Below are positions 1 through 12,900 of a stretch of 64,000 bases of DNA, piece after piece; positions within the stretch are counted from its first letter, which is position 1, and every line of letters begins with the position of its first letter. This DNA is from Asterias amurensis. Lineage: Eukaryota; Echinodermata; Asteroidea; Forcipulatida; Asteriidae. A program made the position numbers and the translations under genes. The stretch is from NCBI RefSeq assembly GCF_032118995.1, contig NC_092654.1:14871784-14935783 (forward strand), written 5' to 3'. The notes under the pieces were generated by a model. That model searched no databases. It saw only the letters and a list, made by a program, of their open reading frames with translations, and was not told where the DNA came from.

Positions 1-522
1 GTTATAAGTTTCGGTAATGAGTGTTTGAACAGGAAACACTCTGGTTTATTGTAAAATGAATGATGCAAGAACTGCATTGATACCGTTCTTTGAGGGAAGA
101 ATAACGATTGGTCAATCCAACAGTACAAAGCTGGTTGCAACAAAAGCAATTAAAACTCAACATTGGATCTGAGGTTATTCACAGTTCAAAGGGAAAAACG
201 CAACAAATCGTTGGTTTATTTTTAGTTAATTTGTACTGAGCGTTTTGTTAATCTTAATCGGTTGCGTTTTTGCAAAAGGTTGCATTAGAAATGCAGAAGA
301 GTTTATCAGTATCGTCATTTATCTTTCTTCGTTTGGCTTTAAAACAGGACAAGGAAAAATTGCATGCCTTTTAGTAACAAAGTGGAAAGTAAAAAAAACA
401 CACTTCCCATTCGTAATCCCCTTTGGATTGATGTCCTTTTGCCGTTTCCGTATCGCCACATTTTGCACGCATCACGCACTACCACCAACTACAAACCGAC
501 GGCCTCTTTGCAGCCGGGATCC

Positions 523-742
523 CTACCGTGATATGCCCCGACACTCCCCGTCGCTGATTGTGATTTCATTCGCCACGTCAAGACATTCTTTCCGGTCGGT
601 CATCATGGCCCGCTTTACTCTGCGCACTTTTGACGGGTAGCTAACCGACCCTAATGCCTTTACAAGCTGGTCTGTCCGACCGACGTTTTCCCCTTCTTTC
701 ATGATGGATGGTTTTCGAAGTATGGATATCGCATTAAAATTG
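523..742 (-). CDS. Doubtful last exon, possibly the C-terminal exon of the MyoD gene
   Basis: On the minus strand a strong 3' splice site (pyrimidine tract then TTTATTTTCAG) precedes an open frame that ends at a stop at 523. The segment is richer in CpG than its surroundings. It contains KECLDVANEI, which loosely recalls helix III of MyoD proteins (xCLxxIVxRI). Entering in the open frame needs an intron phase different from the end of MyoD exon 2, so at least one unseen exon would lie between. It could equally be an unrelated exon or chance. Confidence 0.22.
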
Positions 743-935
743 CTGAAAATAAATCCTTGTTTGCTTCGAACAGGCACAAGAATGGCACAATTTCAACCAC
801 TTAAAGTATTTCTGTGTGAATTAGCTCTGGTGATTCGATATCATCTTTTATAATCTAATATAATGTGATGTTGAAATGTCAGCTACGGAATGAATACAGA
901 GACTGAACAAGAAGAAGGGGCATTAATGGCATGTT

Positions 936-1322
936 TTAAAGACAGTGGACACTATTGGAAATTGTCAAAGACTAGTCTCCACAGTAGGTGTATCTCAGCA
1001 TATGCATAAAATAACAAACCTGTGAAAGTTTGAGCTCAATCGGTCATTGAAGTTGCGAAATGATAATGAAAGAAAAAACATCCTTGTCCCACGAAGTAGT
1101 GTGCTTTCTGATTCTTGATTTCGAGACCTCAAATTCTAAACTTGAGGTCTCGAAATCAAACTCGTGGAAAATTACTTCTTTCTCAAAAACTGCGTCACTT
1201 CTGAGGGAGCCGTTTCTCACAATGTTTTATACTATCAACAGCTCCCCATTACTCGTAATCAAGAAAGGTATTATGATGATAATTATTTTGAGTAATTACC
1301 AATAGTGTCCACTGCCTTTAAG
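936..1322 (-). mobile_element. MITE, family 1 (TTAAAGGCAGTGGACAC ends)
   Basis: About 387 bp with terminal inverted repeats of the GGCAGTGGACACTATTGG type and a central perfect hairpin (arms 1117-1132 and 1142-1157, 16 bp each). No coding capacity. Strand is given relative to the form whose left end reads TAATTACTCAAAATAA after the terminal repeat. Confidence 0.9.
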
Positions 1323-2478
1323 GCAAGTCAATATCATTCAAGTCTCTGGATATACACATCTGTAGAACAAAAAGAAACGCGTCTCATGAAACTGAATAAT
1401 TAAAGTTCAAGCAGATATTATGGCACAAACTTGGCATGCATTTTACAGAATGGTTCAACCTAACATTGAAATGGTGTAAAACTTTGAGAAATAGATTATT
1501 GAAATAAAAGTATTCCAACCAAAATACAGAAACCTTTGTTTAGAAACAACACCAACATTTACAAACAGCGGCGTCTTTAATACGCATTTTCTTATAATTT
1601 TCACAGATGTTGGCAAACATTTTATTGATCTGTTTTCTTATGGAGCCCGTTTTCTGTTTATATGGCGCACGTGAATGAATGTCCCTTTTGTGGAAAAAAT
1701 AAAGTAAACAAAAATCAAATAAAGATATAATGATAAGCGGATTTCTTGAGACGTTTCATCTCAAGACGTTTATTGTGAACCTATAAGGGTAAGGATGCCT
1801 CCCGTCACAGAACCTTGTTTGCAAGGATGACCGACTTTTAAATTAAGTATCAGACAGTTCTTCTTATAGATTTGATGCACCTTCAAACATAAAGTCATGC
1901 ACGAAAACATATTTCAATATTGTATGAATTGAGTTGGATTGTAAATTGCTGGCTTTGTTGGATTGGTGACATAAAACCAAGTTGGGTAATTGAATTTAAA
2001 TGAAAGAATGGAACGATTTGATTTGAAATATTGATTCGAATTGAGTTGGGTTGAAATGAGATAAGTTCAAATTAAATTTTTTGTTTGAAATTAGTTTAAT
2101 CATAGAATTCAAATTGGGTTAACACTACTTTAATTGATTGACTTAAAGATGTGAAAAGAACATTTGGGTTGTTTTTTAATCAGTTTCAATTTTCAAGATA
2201 CAGAAACAGTAATTTTGTTCTATTAAAACCGGTAGGCATAATCGCTGTCAGGTTTCTTCTTGCCGACACGTGTGCCTGTTATTTTGAAACTGTTCCCTTC
2301 AATTCGTATATCTCCTAGCTCTTAGTGAAATCGACCCCAGCTGTGCTATTCCTCCAAACTATTGGAATACAATGGATTCACTTTCATAAATTCAAAACAT
2401 AATATAGGTGGAGTATCAAGAAACGTCAATATTGTGGTTACGGGTTCACATCCGGAATAGTACATGCCCGATATGTCA

Positions 2479-2863
2479 TTTAAGACAGTGGCGCTATTGG
2501 TAACTGCCGAAGACCAGTCTTCTCACTTGGTATATCTCAACATATGCATCAAATAACAAACATGCAAAAATTTGAGCTCAATCGGTCGTTGAAGTTGCGA
2601 CATAATAACGAAAGAAAAAACACCCTTGTCACACGAAGTTGTGTGCGCTTAGATGGTTGATCCGAGACCTCAAGTTCTAAATCTGAGGTCTCGAAATCGA
2701 ATTCGTGGAAATTTACTTCTTTCTCGAAAACTATGTCACTTCAGAGGGTACCGTTTCTCACAATGTTTTATACTACCAACCTCTCCCCAATACTCTTTAC
2801 CAAGATAAGGTTTTATGCTAATAATTATTTTGACATTACCAATAGTGTCCAAGCTGTCTTTAA
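2479..2863 (-). mobile_element. MITE, family 1
   Basis: Same terminal repeats and internal order as 936-1322, more diverged. The left end reads CAGTGGCGCTATTGG. Confidence 0.85.
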
Positions 2864-2942
2864 AGTGCAGGTAAATAGTAAAACACATCTGGAGCCCTTA
2901 CTTCATATTTTCTTCAATAATATCTTTTTTTTCATCGTGCTA

Positions 2943-3172
2943 ATGACCAGGGGACACAATGCCAACGGCTAGTGGCACTTTGCCAAGGACCAGAGACACC
3001 TTGCTATTTGACCAGGCTGACCAGGCATCCTGCTTATGGCCAGGGGCAACATGAATGACCAGGGGCAAATGCCAAAGACAAGTGGCATCGCTCTAATGAC
3101 CAGGGGCAAAGTGTTAATGACCGGGCCATCAATCTTGTTACCAGGTGCGTCGTGCCACCAATGACCAGGGCG
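2943..3172. repeat. Degenerate minisatellite with AATGACCAGGGGCA-like units
   Basis: The words TGACCAGGGGCA, GTGGCA and TGCCAA recur with variation and uneven spacing. Unit length is not constant, so the array is old or interrupted. Confidence 0.55.
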
Positions 3173-3650
3173 ATTAGATGAAGCAAAATTTATCTGCTTA
3201 GCGAAATACTTGGCTTAGTTTCCTTTGTTTGCTCACAGAACTTGTGATAGTTTTTAAAGAAACCCTATTTCCAATAGAACTGTGTTGAACTGTAGAAATG
3301 ATTTTTTGAAATTGGGGGAATCAAATGGGCCTATGTCTGAAGATTTTGTTAAGTATTTTCATCTGTAATTTAATACCATTATGTCACATTTAACTTTCTC
3401 ATTTAGAAAAAAACTCGGTTATACTTTAAATGCCAGATTTCGAATTTAGCTGGTATTCGAACGATCAGCACGCAAATGAAGTTATATTTCCTCACGTCGA
3501 AAGACGCGACCTCGCTCGCATCCCATGTAATTAACCGTACAGAGATAAATTGTAATGCATGCCTAGCTATTAGCTTCCCACAAATCCCCCTTGATGGGGC
3601 AGAATTCCGATCCCAATTTATACTGATTTTCTCTGAGCGTGATTACTCAC

Positions 3651-4972
3651 CGAATTAAGCCTGGACTCTACCGAGGGTAGGACCGTTCCATCACTGCCTC
3701 GCCCCGGTGGTCCGTGGTGAATCAACGGGGAAGATTCAGCCTCGTGCAGCATCATCTGCAATCGCTCTATATATTGGATGGCACTACGGAGGATGGTCAC
3801 CTTGGGCATTCGTTGCTCCGGGTTGGTACATGTTCTCCTCTTCAGGACCTCGAAGGCAGCGTTGACTTTAGTCAGACGTCGCCTCTCGCGGTCCGTGGCG
3901 GCTCGTCTCTTATCAAAAATGTTCGTTTTCCTCTTGCAGGCTTTACATGCCCATATCAAACACTGTCGCTCACCTGCGAAATAGCATGAAACAATAAAGG
4001 CACTGAACAAATAACCCCTTTCTCAAAACTACGTTACTTCAGAGAGAGCCGTTTCTAACAATGTTTTACACTATCAACAGCTCCCCATTGCTCGTTACCA
4101 AAACGTTTTTATGCTAACAACTGAGTTTGAGCCAGGACAAATTAAATTGCGGAAATTTAAATTAAAGGCACAGGACATCATTTTTAGAAAAACTATAATA
4201 AACTTGCTCTGGGAGGCGTATTTTCTCTGAGAAGAACCGGTGAAGTCATTAAAGTCATTGATGAGCCTACAGTGAATGATCTATACTATAGGCCTACTTA
4301 GTGAATGACATAAACAACAATTTGGACAATGAAAATATTGTGATAGACACATTCCAAGTGCAATAAAACATTTCAAACAAAAGTTGTTCAACCACATCTA
4401 CGATTATTAATTTTGTGCTCCTCATTATTTTAGACGAAAATCCCTCAAGATTCTTTGTAGATTTATATCATCTTCACGAAATCAAATATGCAAAATTGTT
4501 AATACATTTTTATAGATGTGTAAGTCTTTGGCAAGTACACACTGTGAGGGTCTACAATTGAGGCAATTGCCACTGGTATCAATGTTTTGTTTTGTTTTTC
4601 TCTCAATTTAAAACACATCCAAATTAATTTGTTGATGAATTGATTAAAGACAGACATACCAACGTGGTGGTTATGGTCGTGGCCAGGCGCCAAGATGTGT
4701 GGATAGTGACCGGTGCCGTTATCGTCCCCGTTCTGATTGAACTTCCCATTCACAAATCCAGTCGCCCCTACCCCCCTCTCCTCAATCCCCATATCACGAT
4801 GGGGATCCAAATTCTCCCGAGAGTTCGGCCGGTAAATCCCAGGCGAGGCCTCCTCAGCGAAGCAGTGATAGTCCGGGGGTGAATCACCGTACGAGAACGA
4901 CTGGAGGCACACCGACGAGGAGTGCTGGTCTCCCCCCGTGTAACCGGGCGTGCTGCCCATCGTGGCCAACAT
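3651..4972 (-). CDS. MyoD: MyoD-family myogenic bHLH transcription factor, exons 1 and 2 (3' end not resolved)
   Basis: DNA-binding activator of muscle differentiation that acts in the nucleus as a heterodimer with E proteins. Exon 1 is 4660-4972 (ATG at 4972, in-frame TGA upstream; a second ATG four codons on); its donor is G/GTATGT. Exon 2 is 3651-3973 (acceptor TTTCGCAG, donor CG/GTGAGT). Together they give 212 codons. The Cys/His-rich block with the Pbx-contact Trp (WACKACKRK, about residues 112-120) is followed by the basic region and HLH (about 119-180). The myogenic code is kept: Ala130-Thr131 in the basic region and Lys140 at the start of helix 1. An intron lies just before the bHLH block. 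The reading frame runs into intron at 3650, so at least one more 3' exon is missing here. Family assignment is firm; vertebrate paralogue names do not apply one to one. Confidence 0.93.
4010..4130 (-). mobile_element. MITE fragment, family 1, inside MyoD intron 1
   Basis: Matches the CTACGTTACTTCAGAG...GAGCCGTTTCT...CAACAGCTCCCCATTGCTCG section of the family; both ends are missing. Confidence 0.75.
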
Positions 4973-5154
4973 CAGAACGACGAGGATTCCCGGAGTGAAA
5001 ACAAATCAATCTCAGAAGTGGGGGATGCCACCATAAAACACACACGGTACCACAAGTATAATCAGGAAAGATGGAATACGGTTACAGAGATACCCCACGA
5101 AGTGTGCTCGAGAAGTCAACATGCAGACGACATTTAAAGGGCTGCGGTTTTTTT

Positions 5155-5162
5155 CTTATATA
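5155..5162 (-). promoter_or_regulatory. TATA box of the MyoD gene
   Basis: TATATAAG on the minus strand, about 183 bp upstream of the first ATG. A start near 5125-5130 would give a 5' UTR of about 155 nt. The match is clean, but no initiator or transcript evidence is available. Confidence 0.5.
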
Positions 5163-5973
5163 GAAGTATAATTCGGTGGAGTGTTGTCGCTTATCTTGTT
5201 GAAGTGGGACTGACGTAGTTTACTACTACATGGGCTTACCCATGTTGAAATACCACCACTCAAATCCCACGGGTGTACTTAGCCCAGGTATGCGGCAGAA
5301 CCCTGCTAAATGCTATTACGGATACGCCGGGTACCAAGGCTTCCCCCTCAGGATACGAGTCAACCGAGCATGCGCAGACGGCCATGGAATACATCCGCGG
5401 GCTTTTTTTTTTTGCTGTCAACTTTTTTTTCTTTCGCGGACGATGAGAGATTGTGGATCAAGTTTATTCCGCGCTGAAGATCTTGCGTCGTTGGTGTCCA
5501 GAATCGGAGAAAAACAGAGAAAATGGGTCCGGTTCAACTCTCAGGCTGTTGTTTACAGTTGATGACGCCTATTACGGGTATCATAACCAACCTACTTACA
5601 CATGTACACACATAGTTATTGCCAATGGTGTAATCTCTTTATAAAACTACACGTTACCATGTAACTTCAATAAATTGTGTTAAATTGCCCGGAACCCAAG
5701 AACAACAGTGTTTTTATTAAGAGCAGAATCTCATCATATAGTCATCTTCTAGAAAAAGATCACCCTAAAACTGTCCATTGAATAACATCTCTTAAAAGTA
5801 ATCTGTCATTAGGAAATGGTACCAATTTAGTGTCTGGTTATTGGGCATACCAAAGTTAAAGGAGGCTCCAAAGATGTACTATTTTTTCAGTAGAAAGGGT
5901 CCTAATGTTGTAGTGGGCCTCTCTATAACTTCACGTTTTAAAATGGTGTAAACTAGCATTTTATTTAACACTC

Positions 5974-6370
5974 TTAAAGGCAGTGGACACTATTGGTAAT
6001 TACTCAAAATATTTATTAGCATAAAACCTTTCTTGGTAGCGAGTAATGGGGAGAGGTTGGTAAAATAAAACATTGTGAGAAACGGCTTCCTCTGAAGTGG
6101 AGTAGTTTTCGAGGAAGAGGTAACTTTCCACGAATTTGATTTCGAGACCTCAGATTTAGAATTTGAGATTTTGAAATCAAGCATCTGAAAGCAAACAACT
6201 ACATGTGACCATGGTGTGACAAGGGTGTTTTTTCTTTCATTAATATCTCGCAATTTCGTCGACCAATTGAGCTCAAATTTTCACACGTTTGTTATTTTAT
6301 GCACATGTTGGGATACAACGAGTGAGAAGACTGGTCTTTGACAATAACCAATAGTGTCCATTGTCTTTCA
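5974..6370 (+). mobile_element. MITE, family 1
   Basis: Full-length copy from TTAAAGGCAGTGGACAC to AATAGTGTCCATTGTCTTT, with the GAGACCTCAGATTT central hairpin. Confidence 0.9.
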
Positions 6371-6558
6371 GGCCAAGTCACACTGCACAGATAACGAGAA
6401 CGATAACGACAACGACGCAGAGAAGGCAAAGAGAAGGCATTCTATTGGTTGAATTGCTCTGCACATAATACGCCCACGCTTATTCAACCAATCGAGGGCG
6501 TGTATTTATAACGTTTTCGTTCCCGTTATCGTTATCGAGGCCTGCGTGACCGGGCCTT
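6367..6558. mobile_element. MITE with AGGCC-AGTCACACTGC type ends
   Basis: About 190 bp. The ends are inverted (GGCCAAGTCACACTGC against TGCGTGACCGGGCC) and the subterminal ATAACGAGAACGATAACG pairs with CGTTCCCGTTATCGTTATCG. It abuts the family 1 MITE on its left. A second copy is at 60768-60932. Confidence 0.75.
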
Positions 6559-7521
6559 TAGAGAGTGAAATTTAAACATGATACCGCATTGGATATCAAC
6601 ACCAATTATTACATCTGAAAAGGGCCTATAGTTAAACGAGGTATTTTACGTCAGTCAGACTGTCAAATCTGAACTAAACGTTTCTCGTACAAAAATGCAC
6701 AGTCCCGAATATGTGAATTGTGACGTCATTTCACGTGTTGGGATGTTGAAAACATTCGCACTGGATGGGAAAAATATAAATGCTCCCATATTTACACGCA
6801 GGTCTTATTAACATGGTTTAAACATGGCCATGGTGGATAACTTCACTTGAAATACTTTAGCTTGACATTATATTTTGAGATATGAGGATAACAATTATAG
6901 TTTTGATTAATGCGAGTCCAAAAATACGGTAAACATTATAGACACAGAAGCACTTTTCCATGACTCCGATGGGCATTTGAGCTCAAACTTTCAGAGGGTT
7001 GTTATTTCGTGATGTATAATGGTGGGGTTGTAAAATGTGGATACTGAGCTGGGTACGGTTTCACAGAGCGAGAAAAAATGCTTAAAAAGATTTTGCTAAG
7101 CAAATTGGCAGGACACAAGTCACAGAGTAACACAATCCTACGATCACAACGACTCGTGCAAAACCGTTTCCATCGGGAAGATCGACCATTTTAAACCCAG
7201 TCAGATCGACTATTTTTTCCCAGTCAGATTCACAAGATTGCGCCTCTGCAAACATCATAAAAAAATGATTCCATCTGAATTATCAACAGTCGAGAAAAAA
7301 ACACTCGAAGACCCTTTACATCAGCATTGCTATAGTTTCGATGGCCGCGATCGAAATGAATTAACTTCAATGTGAACGTGAACAAAAATTTCGGACAAAA
7401 CATTCACCATCTCCCCGTTGTTATATAGACAAAGCCAGATATAAGAACAAAACGCGTTAACAGACTATATAAAATAAGCAAGATCTTTGGCAGCATAACA
7501 GATTCTAGCAGAAAGCTACTT

Positions 7522-7906
7522 CGTGGACACTATTGTTAATTACGCAAAATAATTGTCAACATAAAAACTTTGTAACAAGCAATGGTCCGGAGAGTTGTTG
7601 ATGGTTTACCACATTGTGAGAAAAGACTCCATCTGAAGTAACGTATCTTTTGAGAAAGGGGACATTTCTCATTCAAATATTAAAATACTTCAGACGTGAA
7701 GCCTTTTTTAGGCATCTGAAAGCACACGAAGTTGTGTAACAAGGGTGTCTGTCTTTCATTATTCTCTTGCTACTTCGATGAACAATGTATTCAAAATTTT
7801 CACAGATTTTTCATTTTATGCATAATAGGGCCTGTATGTTGAGATATACCAAGTGAGAATACTGGTCTTTGACAATTACCAAGAAGGTCGGCCAGTCCTT
7901 TAACCC
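7522..7906 (+). mobile_element. MITE, diverged family 1 relative
   Basis: Keeps GTGGACACTATTGTTAATTACGC at the left, the GAAAGCACACGAAGTTGTGTAACAAGG block, and CTTTGACAATTACCAA at the right. Confidence 0.75.
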
Positions 7907-9401
7907 GAAGACAAACGATTTATATTTTTGTTCAAAATCATGGAGTCTGTATCGTCAAACACTTTGGTGTCTTTGTTCTGTGCCCAAAAGGGCCGGGGAC
8001 ATTTTTCATCGTCTGAGCGAGCACGGCGTTGAGCCACGAGATTTAGCCCAGAAAGCCGTAGAGCCTAGAAAAACTTCCGCCGTTCAAATCCAGGTCCTAT
8101 ACCTCACATAGTGTTGTTTTGTTTCGGGGTTTTTTCTTCTTCACGGCGTTTCCGTTAATCTTCCCACATTTTTAAGAAACTGTTGTGAGGAACATTATTC
8201 GGCGCAGTGCACCTAAAAAAATGTGACTCTATGAATTTGAACTTGAGTGAAACAAGTAAACATGATATAAAAAAAAAGATTTGTTGTTGTTTTTATTTGT
8301 TAGTTCTTGTTGTTTTTTTGTGGATTTTTTTAGGGGGTGGCCTTAAGGAAATGGATAGTCGCAACAATGGGCAGTGGGGGGGGGGGGCATGAAAATATTG
8401 TTTTTTAATTTTGGTTTTGCTGATTTTTGTGAGTGTTTTGTTGGTTTTATGTTTATTTATTTTCTCATTGAAACATTGTATTTATTTATACACTTAATTT
8501 ATTTGTCATTGTTGGGGCACAGCATGACGCAGTGAGATCGATTATCCATGGGAACAAAGTTGGTCAATATGAGCCCTTGGCGTGTAAAAGTAAAAGCACT
8601 GGCATAATTGGTAATAATTGTTGTTAGTTTATGTAACCTTAAACAAAATGTTGTTTTCTCAACAGCAACGCAATTTTTAATTGACACATTTCAGTGTGTT
8701 TTGTAATTTTCAAAAAAGAAATTGTTGTATTAAATCTCGAACCATAAAACTTTCTCAGAAAGTTTGCAAGTAAATGATACAAACTATTATAGACACATCG
8801 TTGCGTGCAAAGTTTTCTTTGTCTTCTGTGTATGAAATGTCAACAATGCATCTGACGTACATATATCATTCTGAAATGCCACATAGTCCGCGCATTCAAA
8901 CAGAATTTCACAAACCGTGTAATTTATAGGTGTGGTTTATCAATCAGACAAGATTAGAACACGCATTAATTGTTTTAATATAAAATATTGTGACATAAAT
9001 AAAGTTCGCTGCACTGAAACATGTCAAGATATTTTATTTCTGTCATTATTTTTCCTGAAATCCAGGCCAGAAAATGAGCTTTGTTTTTCCACCTTCAAGA
9101 CGTCCGGAAGATTAATTGCTCATCTGTTGCGAGAGAGGGTTCGACTGTACTGTTGCAAAGCGCGTCCAAATGGCTGCACACAAAGTTGCGACAATCCATC
9201 ATTGTTTTTGTCCACAGTCCAATGCGCATAGATTCTGTTATTGAATTCCCGTACAGTTGTCAAAGGTATGTCGGAGGTGTTGCACGGTAGCGACTACCAT
9301 CTTCGAAATGTAAAACCCAACCTTCTTTAATAGGGCATTTACTCTTTTATGGAAATTAAGGGTTTCCCTCCTACAGCATGGGCGTATGGAGGCTCTTTGT
9401 C

Positions 9402-9776
9402 TTATAAAGACACTGGACAATATTGTTCAAAGACCAGTCTTCTCACTTGGTGTATCTCAACACATGCATAAAATAACAAACCTGTGAAAATGTTAGCTCA
9501 ATTGGTCGTCGAAGTCGCGAATAATGAGAGAAACAAACACCCTTGTCACATGAAGTTGTGTGCTCATTCAGATGCTTGATTTCGAGACCTCAAAGTCTAA
9601 TTCTGTGGTCTCGAAATCAAATTCTTTGAAATTACTTCGTTCTCAAAAACTACATTACAGAGAGAGCCGTTTCTCACAATGTTTTATACTATCAACCTCC
9701 CATTACTCGTAATCAAAAAAGGTTTTATGATGATATTTATTTTGAGTAATTACCAATAGTGTCCACTGCCTTTAAG
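9402..9776 (-). mobile_element. MITE, family 1
   Basis: Full-length copy; left end slightly decayed (AAAGACACTGGACAATATTG), right end intact (AATAGTGTCCACTGCCTTTAA). Confidence 0.88.
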
Positions 9777-10100
9777 GTTGGCAGAGGAGATAAATTGCCC
9801 GAAATTATACACAAATAAAGCATGGGTATAAAGGTCTGATATACAAATTGCTAATACCGCGGATATTATTTTTTTTTCTCTTGCCATTTCCCCCCTCTCT
9901 CGCGCGCTGTGCCCGAATGTTCTCCACTGTTACCTGTGGAAGAGCAGATGCCACTCCCGTGCCCTTATAGTCGTTACGCCTATTACGCCCTCCAGCTTCA
10001 CGTGCAAAATGTACACGAAATCCTCAGAAGCACGTTGGAAGGTATCGTCCATAGAGGATAAAATATGTATTTGGGTTTTGTAGTTTCCCTTGCAATTTGT

Positions 10101-10580
10101 TTTAAAGGCACTGGGCACGTTTGCCGTTTGGTAGTTGTCAAGGACATGTATTCTAACTTGGTGTGTACAATAGGAATAATTTGGCTCAATTGGTCATCGA
10201 TTTGTGTTAAAGGCCTGGACACGTTTGGTAAAATTTTCCAAGGCCAGTTTTCTAACTTGGTGTGTTCCAACATTATGCATAATTATACTAACAAATCTGC
10301 GAACAATTGGGCTCAATTTGGGCTCAACAATTGGAAACAATTTAGCTCAATTGGTCATCGAAGTTACAAGAAAACACCCTTGTTGCACAACTTTGTGTGC
10401 TTTCAGATGCGTGAGAAATGCTTCAGGCCTGAAGTCTTTCTTAGATTCAAATATTTCAGTGAGAAACTTCCTCTTACCCCAAAACTAAGTTACTACTTCA
10501 GAGAGAGTCGTTTCAAGTTAGGTCAGTTTGATATGCTATCAAACATTTTTAGCAATAAACAAACGTGTCCAGTGCCTTTA
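10101..10580 (-). mobile_element. MITE of the GGCACTGGGCACGTTTG subfamily with a partial internal duplication
   Basis: The left terminal region occurs twice (near 10105 and 10210), and the right end AACGTGTCCAGTGCCTTTAA meets the next MITE at 10578. A 183-codon open frame across it is chance. Confidence 0.75.
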
Positions 10581-10961
10581 AAGGCAGTGGACACTATTGG
10601 TAATTACTCAAAATAATTATTAGCATAAAACCTTTATCGGTGACGAGTAATGGGTAGAGGTTGATGGTATTAAACATTGTGAGAAACGGCTCCCTCTGAA
10701 GTGCCATAGTTTTTGAGAAAGAAGTAATTGTCAACAAATTTGATTTCGAGACCTCAGATTTAGAACTTGAGGTCTCGAAATCAACCATCAAAACGCACAC
10801 AACTTCATGTGACAAGGGTGTTTTTTTCTTTCATTATTATCTCGCAAGTTCGATGACCGATTGAGCTCAAATTTTCACAGGTTTATTTTATGCATATGTT
10901 GAGATACACCAACTGTGAAGGCTAGTCTTTGACAATTACCAATAGAGTCCACTGGCTTAAA
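10578..10961 (+). mobile_element. MITE, family 1
   Basis: Full-length copy that shares its TTTAAAGG end with the preceding element; hairpin GAGACCTCAGATTT present. Confidence 0.88.
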
Positions 10962-12607
10962 ATACCATTATCGCAATTTTTTTTATTCTCAATTGGAAAC
11001 AAAATTTACTAAATTGTGGCGAGAATAAACTTTCTAAAAAATAAGTTTGTCCGTCTCTTTGCTGCACTTTTTGTAGCTGATGAAACACCTCCATTGGGAT
11101 TTCCGGAATTCATCGGATAACACCACAGATTATTATCGTTAGACCAGAAGGAAAAAGTTGAGGTTGTTTCCACAAGTAGATATACATCTGGTGTATGTAT
11201 AGGGAATGGGTTGGGCACAACAACTTCGGGTCAAACGAAACATTCATTCAGAAAAAAAAGATGGTTTTCACATTTTCTGTTTGATGACCAAACTGAAATA
11301 AAGGACTGATATTGTGCGCTATGTTGTTTGTTATTAACCGCCGAGACATTTCCAACAACTAGTTGTCGCCGTGGTTTGACCACTCTGTTGAAGCTCTGTT
11401 AACCTGTTGGAAGGGGTCAGGGGAGTGGGTGGGTGCAAGCGGGGAGGGTGGAGAATTTGGTTTTAAAACAGTCACAAACAATTACAGTTCATTATACTCT
11501 TGCTACTCAGTACTCATCAATGCTATCCAAAAATCTGATTTATTTCACAATTTGAGATTAATCTCTTTAAAAAATTAAAAATGTACATAAAAAATTACTT
11601 TATACAAATAGTTATATCATTCCATATACAAGAAGTGGAGCAATACCATTCACCCTACAGTGGCAAACAACTGAGGGCGCTATACTGATCCACTTTGGCA
11701 TTTAGCTATAGACCTTTCTTTCGTTGATGAACAAACCGCCTTGGTTGGCATGGCCGGCCAAATAAAAGTAAAACACTAGATCATACTAACAGATGTTTCA
11801 ACCATATTCAACATTTTTTGCAAACGTTCAATTAAATATAATATCTCCCATAATTTGTTGTTTTTGTTCAACAAGATTATTGAATATTTTGCAATATTGT
11901 TACAAACAGTAGCGATCTGTTTTTGATTTGCATTTATGGCTTTCCATAGTTTTCCATAGTTTTGCCAAAAATTCGAGCTGTGACGTTGCAAAAGTAAGGT
12001 CTATATAGTATTTATTTACAAAATTTAGAGTGCAACACAAAATATATCAAATGAACTATTTTACCAATTTGAGATCAAGCTTCTAGTTTCCTTTCTTTCT
12101 GTGGAGTTTGATAATGAATATTCTTTTTCCTTTTTAAATCTTTGAGGAAAACAAAAAAGTGCTAGACCAATGTTATTTATGCTGCTTTTTGAAGCAAATT
12201 ATGGGGGGGGTGTATGTTGATACACACTTTGTGCTCTGAGCCATAAAGATTTGGTTGTGGTGTCCTTAATGCACTCCGAGGACAATCACATTTCACTGAG
12301 AGATTGTTGTGAGAACAGAAAACCTGGTATTGGTTTAACCATGTTGTAGTTCTCCCTAACCCTACCTCAGGTACTACATTAAAAATGGTACCATCTAATT
12401 ACATCCCTTCCTCAATGAGTTAGGCTCAAATCTAAGTGCCAGCTCCCTCTTCCCTCAAGGGTCACAAAACCTACTGATATAGTAGTGTCACAAACATGTG
12501 ATCAATATTACAAAGTTTCAATCTAATGTCTTCATTACAGTGTATGATCAGACCATTTGTAGCATGGGGGTGGGCAAACGCAAAGCAACATTTGATAGGT
12601 ACAAGAC

Positions 12608-12900
12608 CTGGGGTGGATAAGACTAGTCTTATCTCGAGTTAGGACGAGTTACTCGTCCTAACTTAGGACTATCCATGCAACTTGTATATCTCCTAGGACT
12701 AGTCCTAAGTTAGGACTAGTCCTAACTCTTTGTGAAATCTACCCCTGGGGTGGATTTCACAAAGAGTTAAGACTAGTCTTATCTCGAGTTAGGACGAGTT
12801 ACTCGTCCTAACTTAGGACTAGCCACACGTTTTGTATAACCCCTAGGACTAGTCCCCTAAGTTAGGACTAGTCCTAACTCTTTGTAAAATCCACCCCTGG
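12608..12900. repeat. Two tandem foldback units rich in ACTAGTCCTAACTTAGGA
   Basis: Two units of about 145 bp, each starting GGGTGGAT and ending CACCCCTGG-like sequence, each full of nested palindromes built from TTAGGACTAGTCC and its complement. Outer ends are the inverted pair CACAAAGAGTTA / TAACTCTTTGTG. Confidence 0.8.

Larger units (their letters stand above)
743..3650. other. Gene-poor stretch downstream of MyoD exon 2 (intron or flank)
   Basis: AT-rich DNA. It holds two full MITEs (936-1322, 2479-2863), a degenerate GACCAGGGGC-type repeat (2943-3172), and a run of GAATTGAGTTGG-like low-complexity sequence near 1925-2110. I see no convincing exon in it. Confidence 0.6.

Noticed and set aside
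245-640. 131-codon plus-strand frame
   Set aside because: Low-complexity composition, no ATG context or splice support; opposite to the better-supported minus-strand exon candidate.
10065-10616. 183-codon open frame
   Set aside because: Lies across MITE sequence; the peptide matches the translated repeat, not a protein family.
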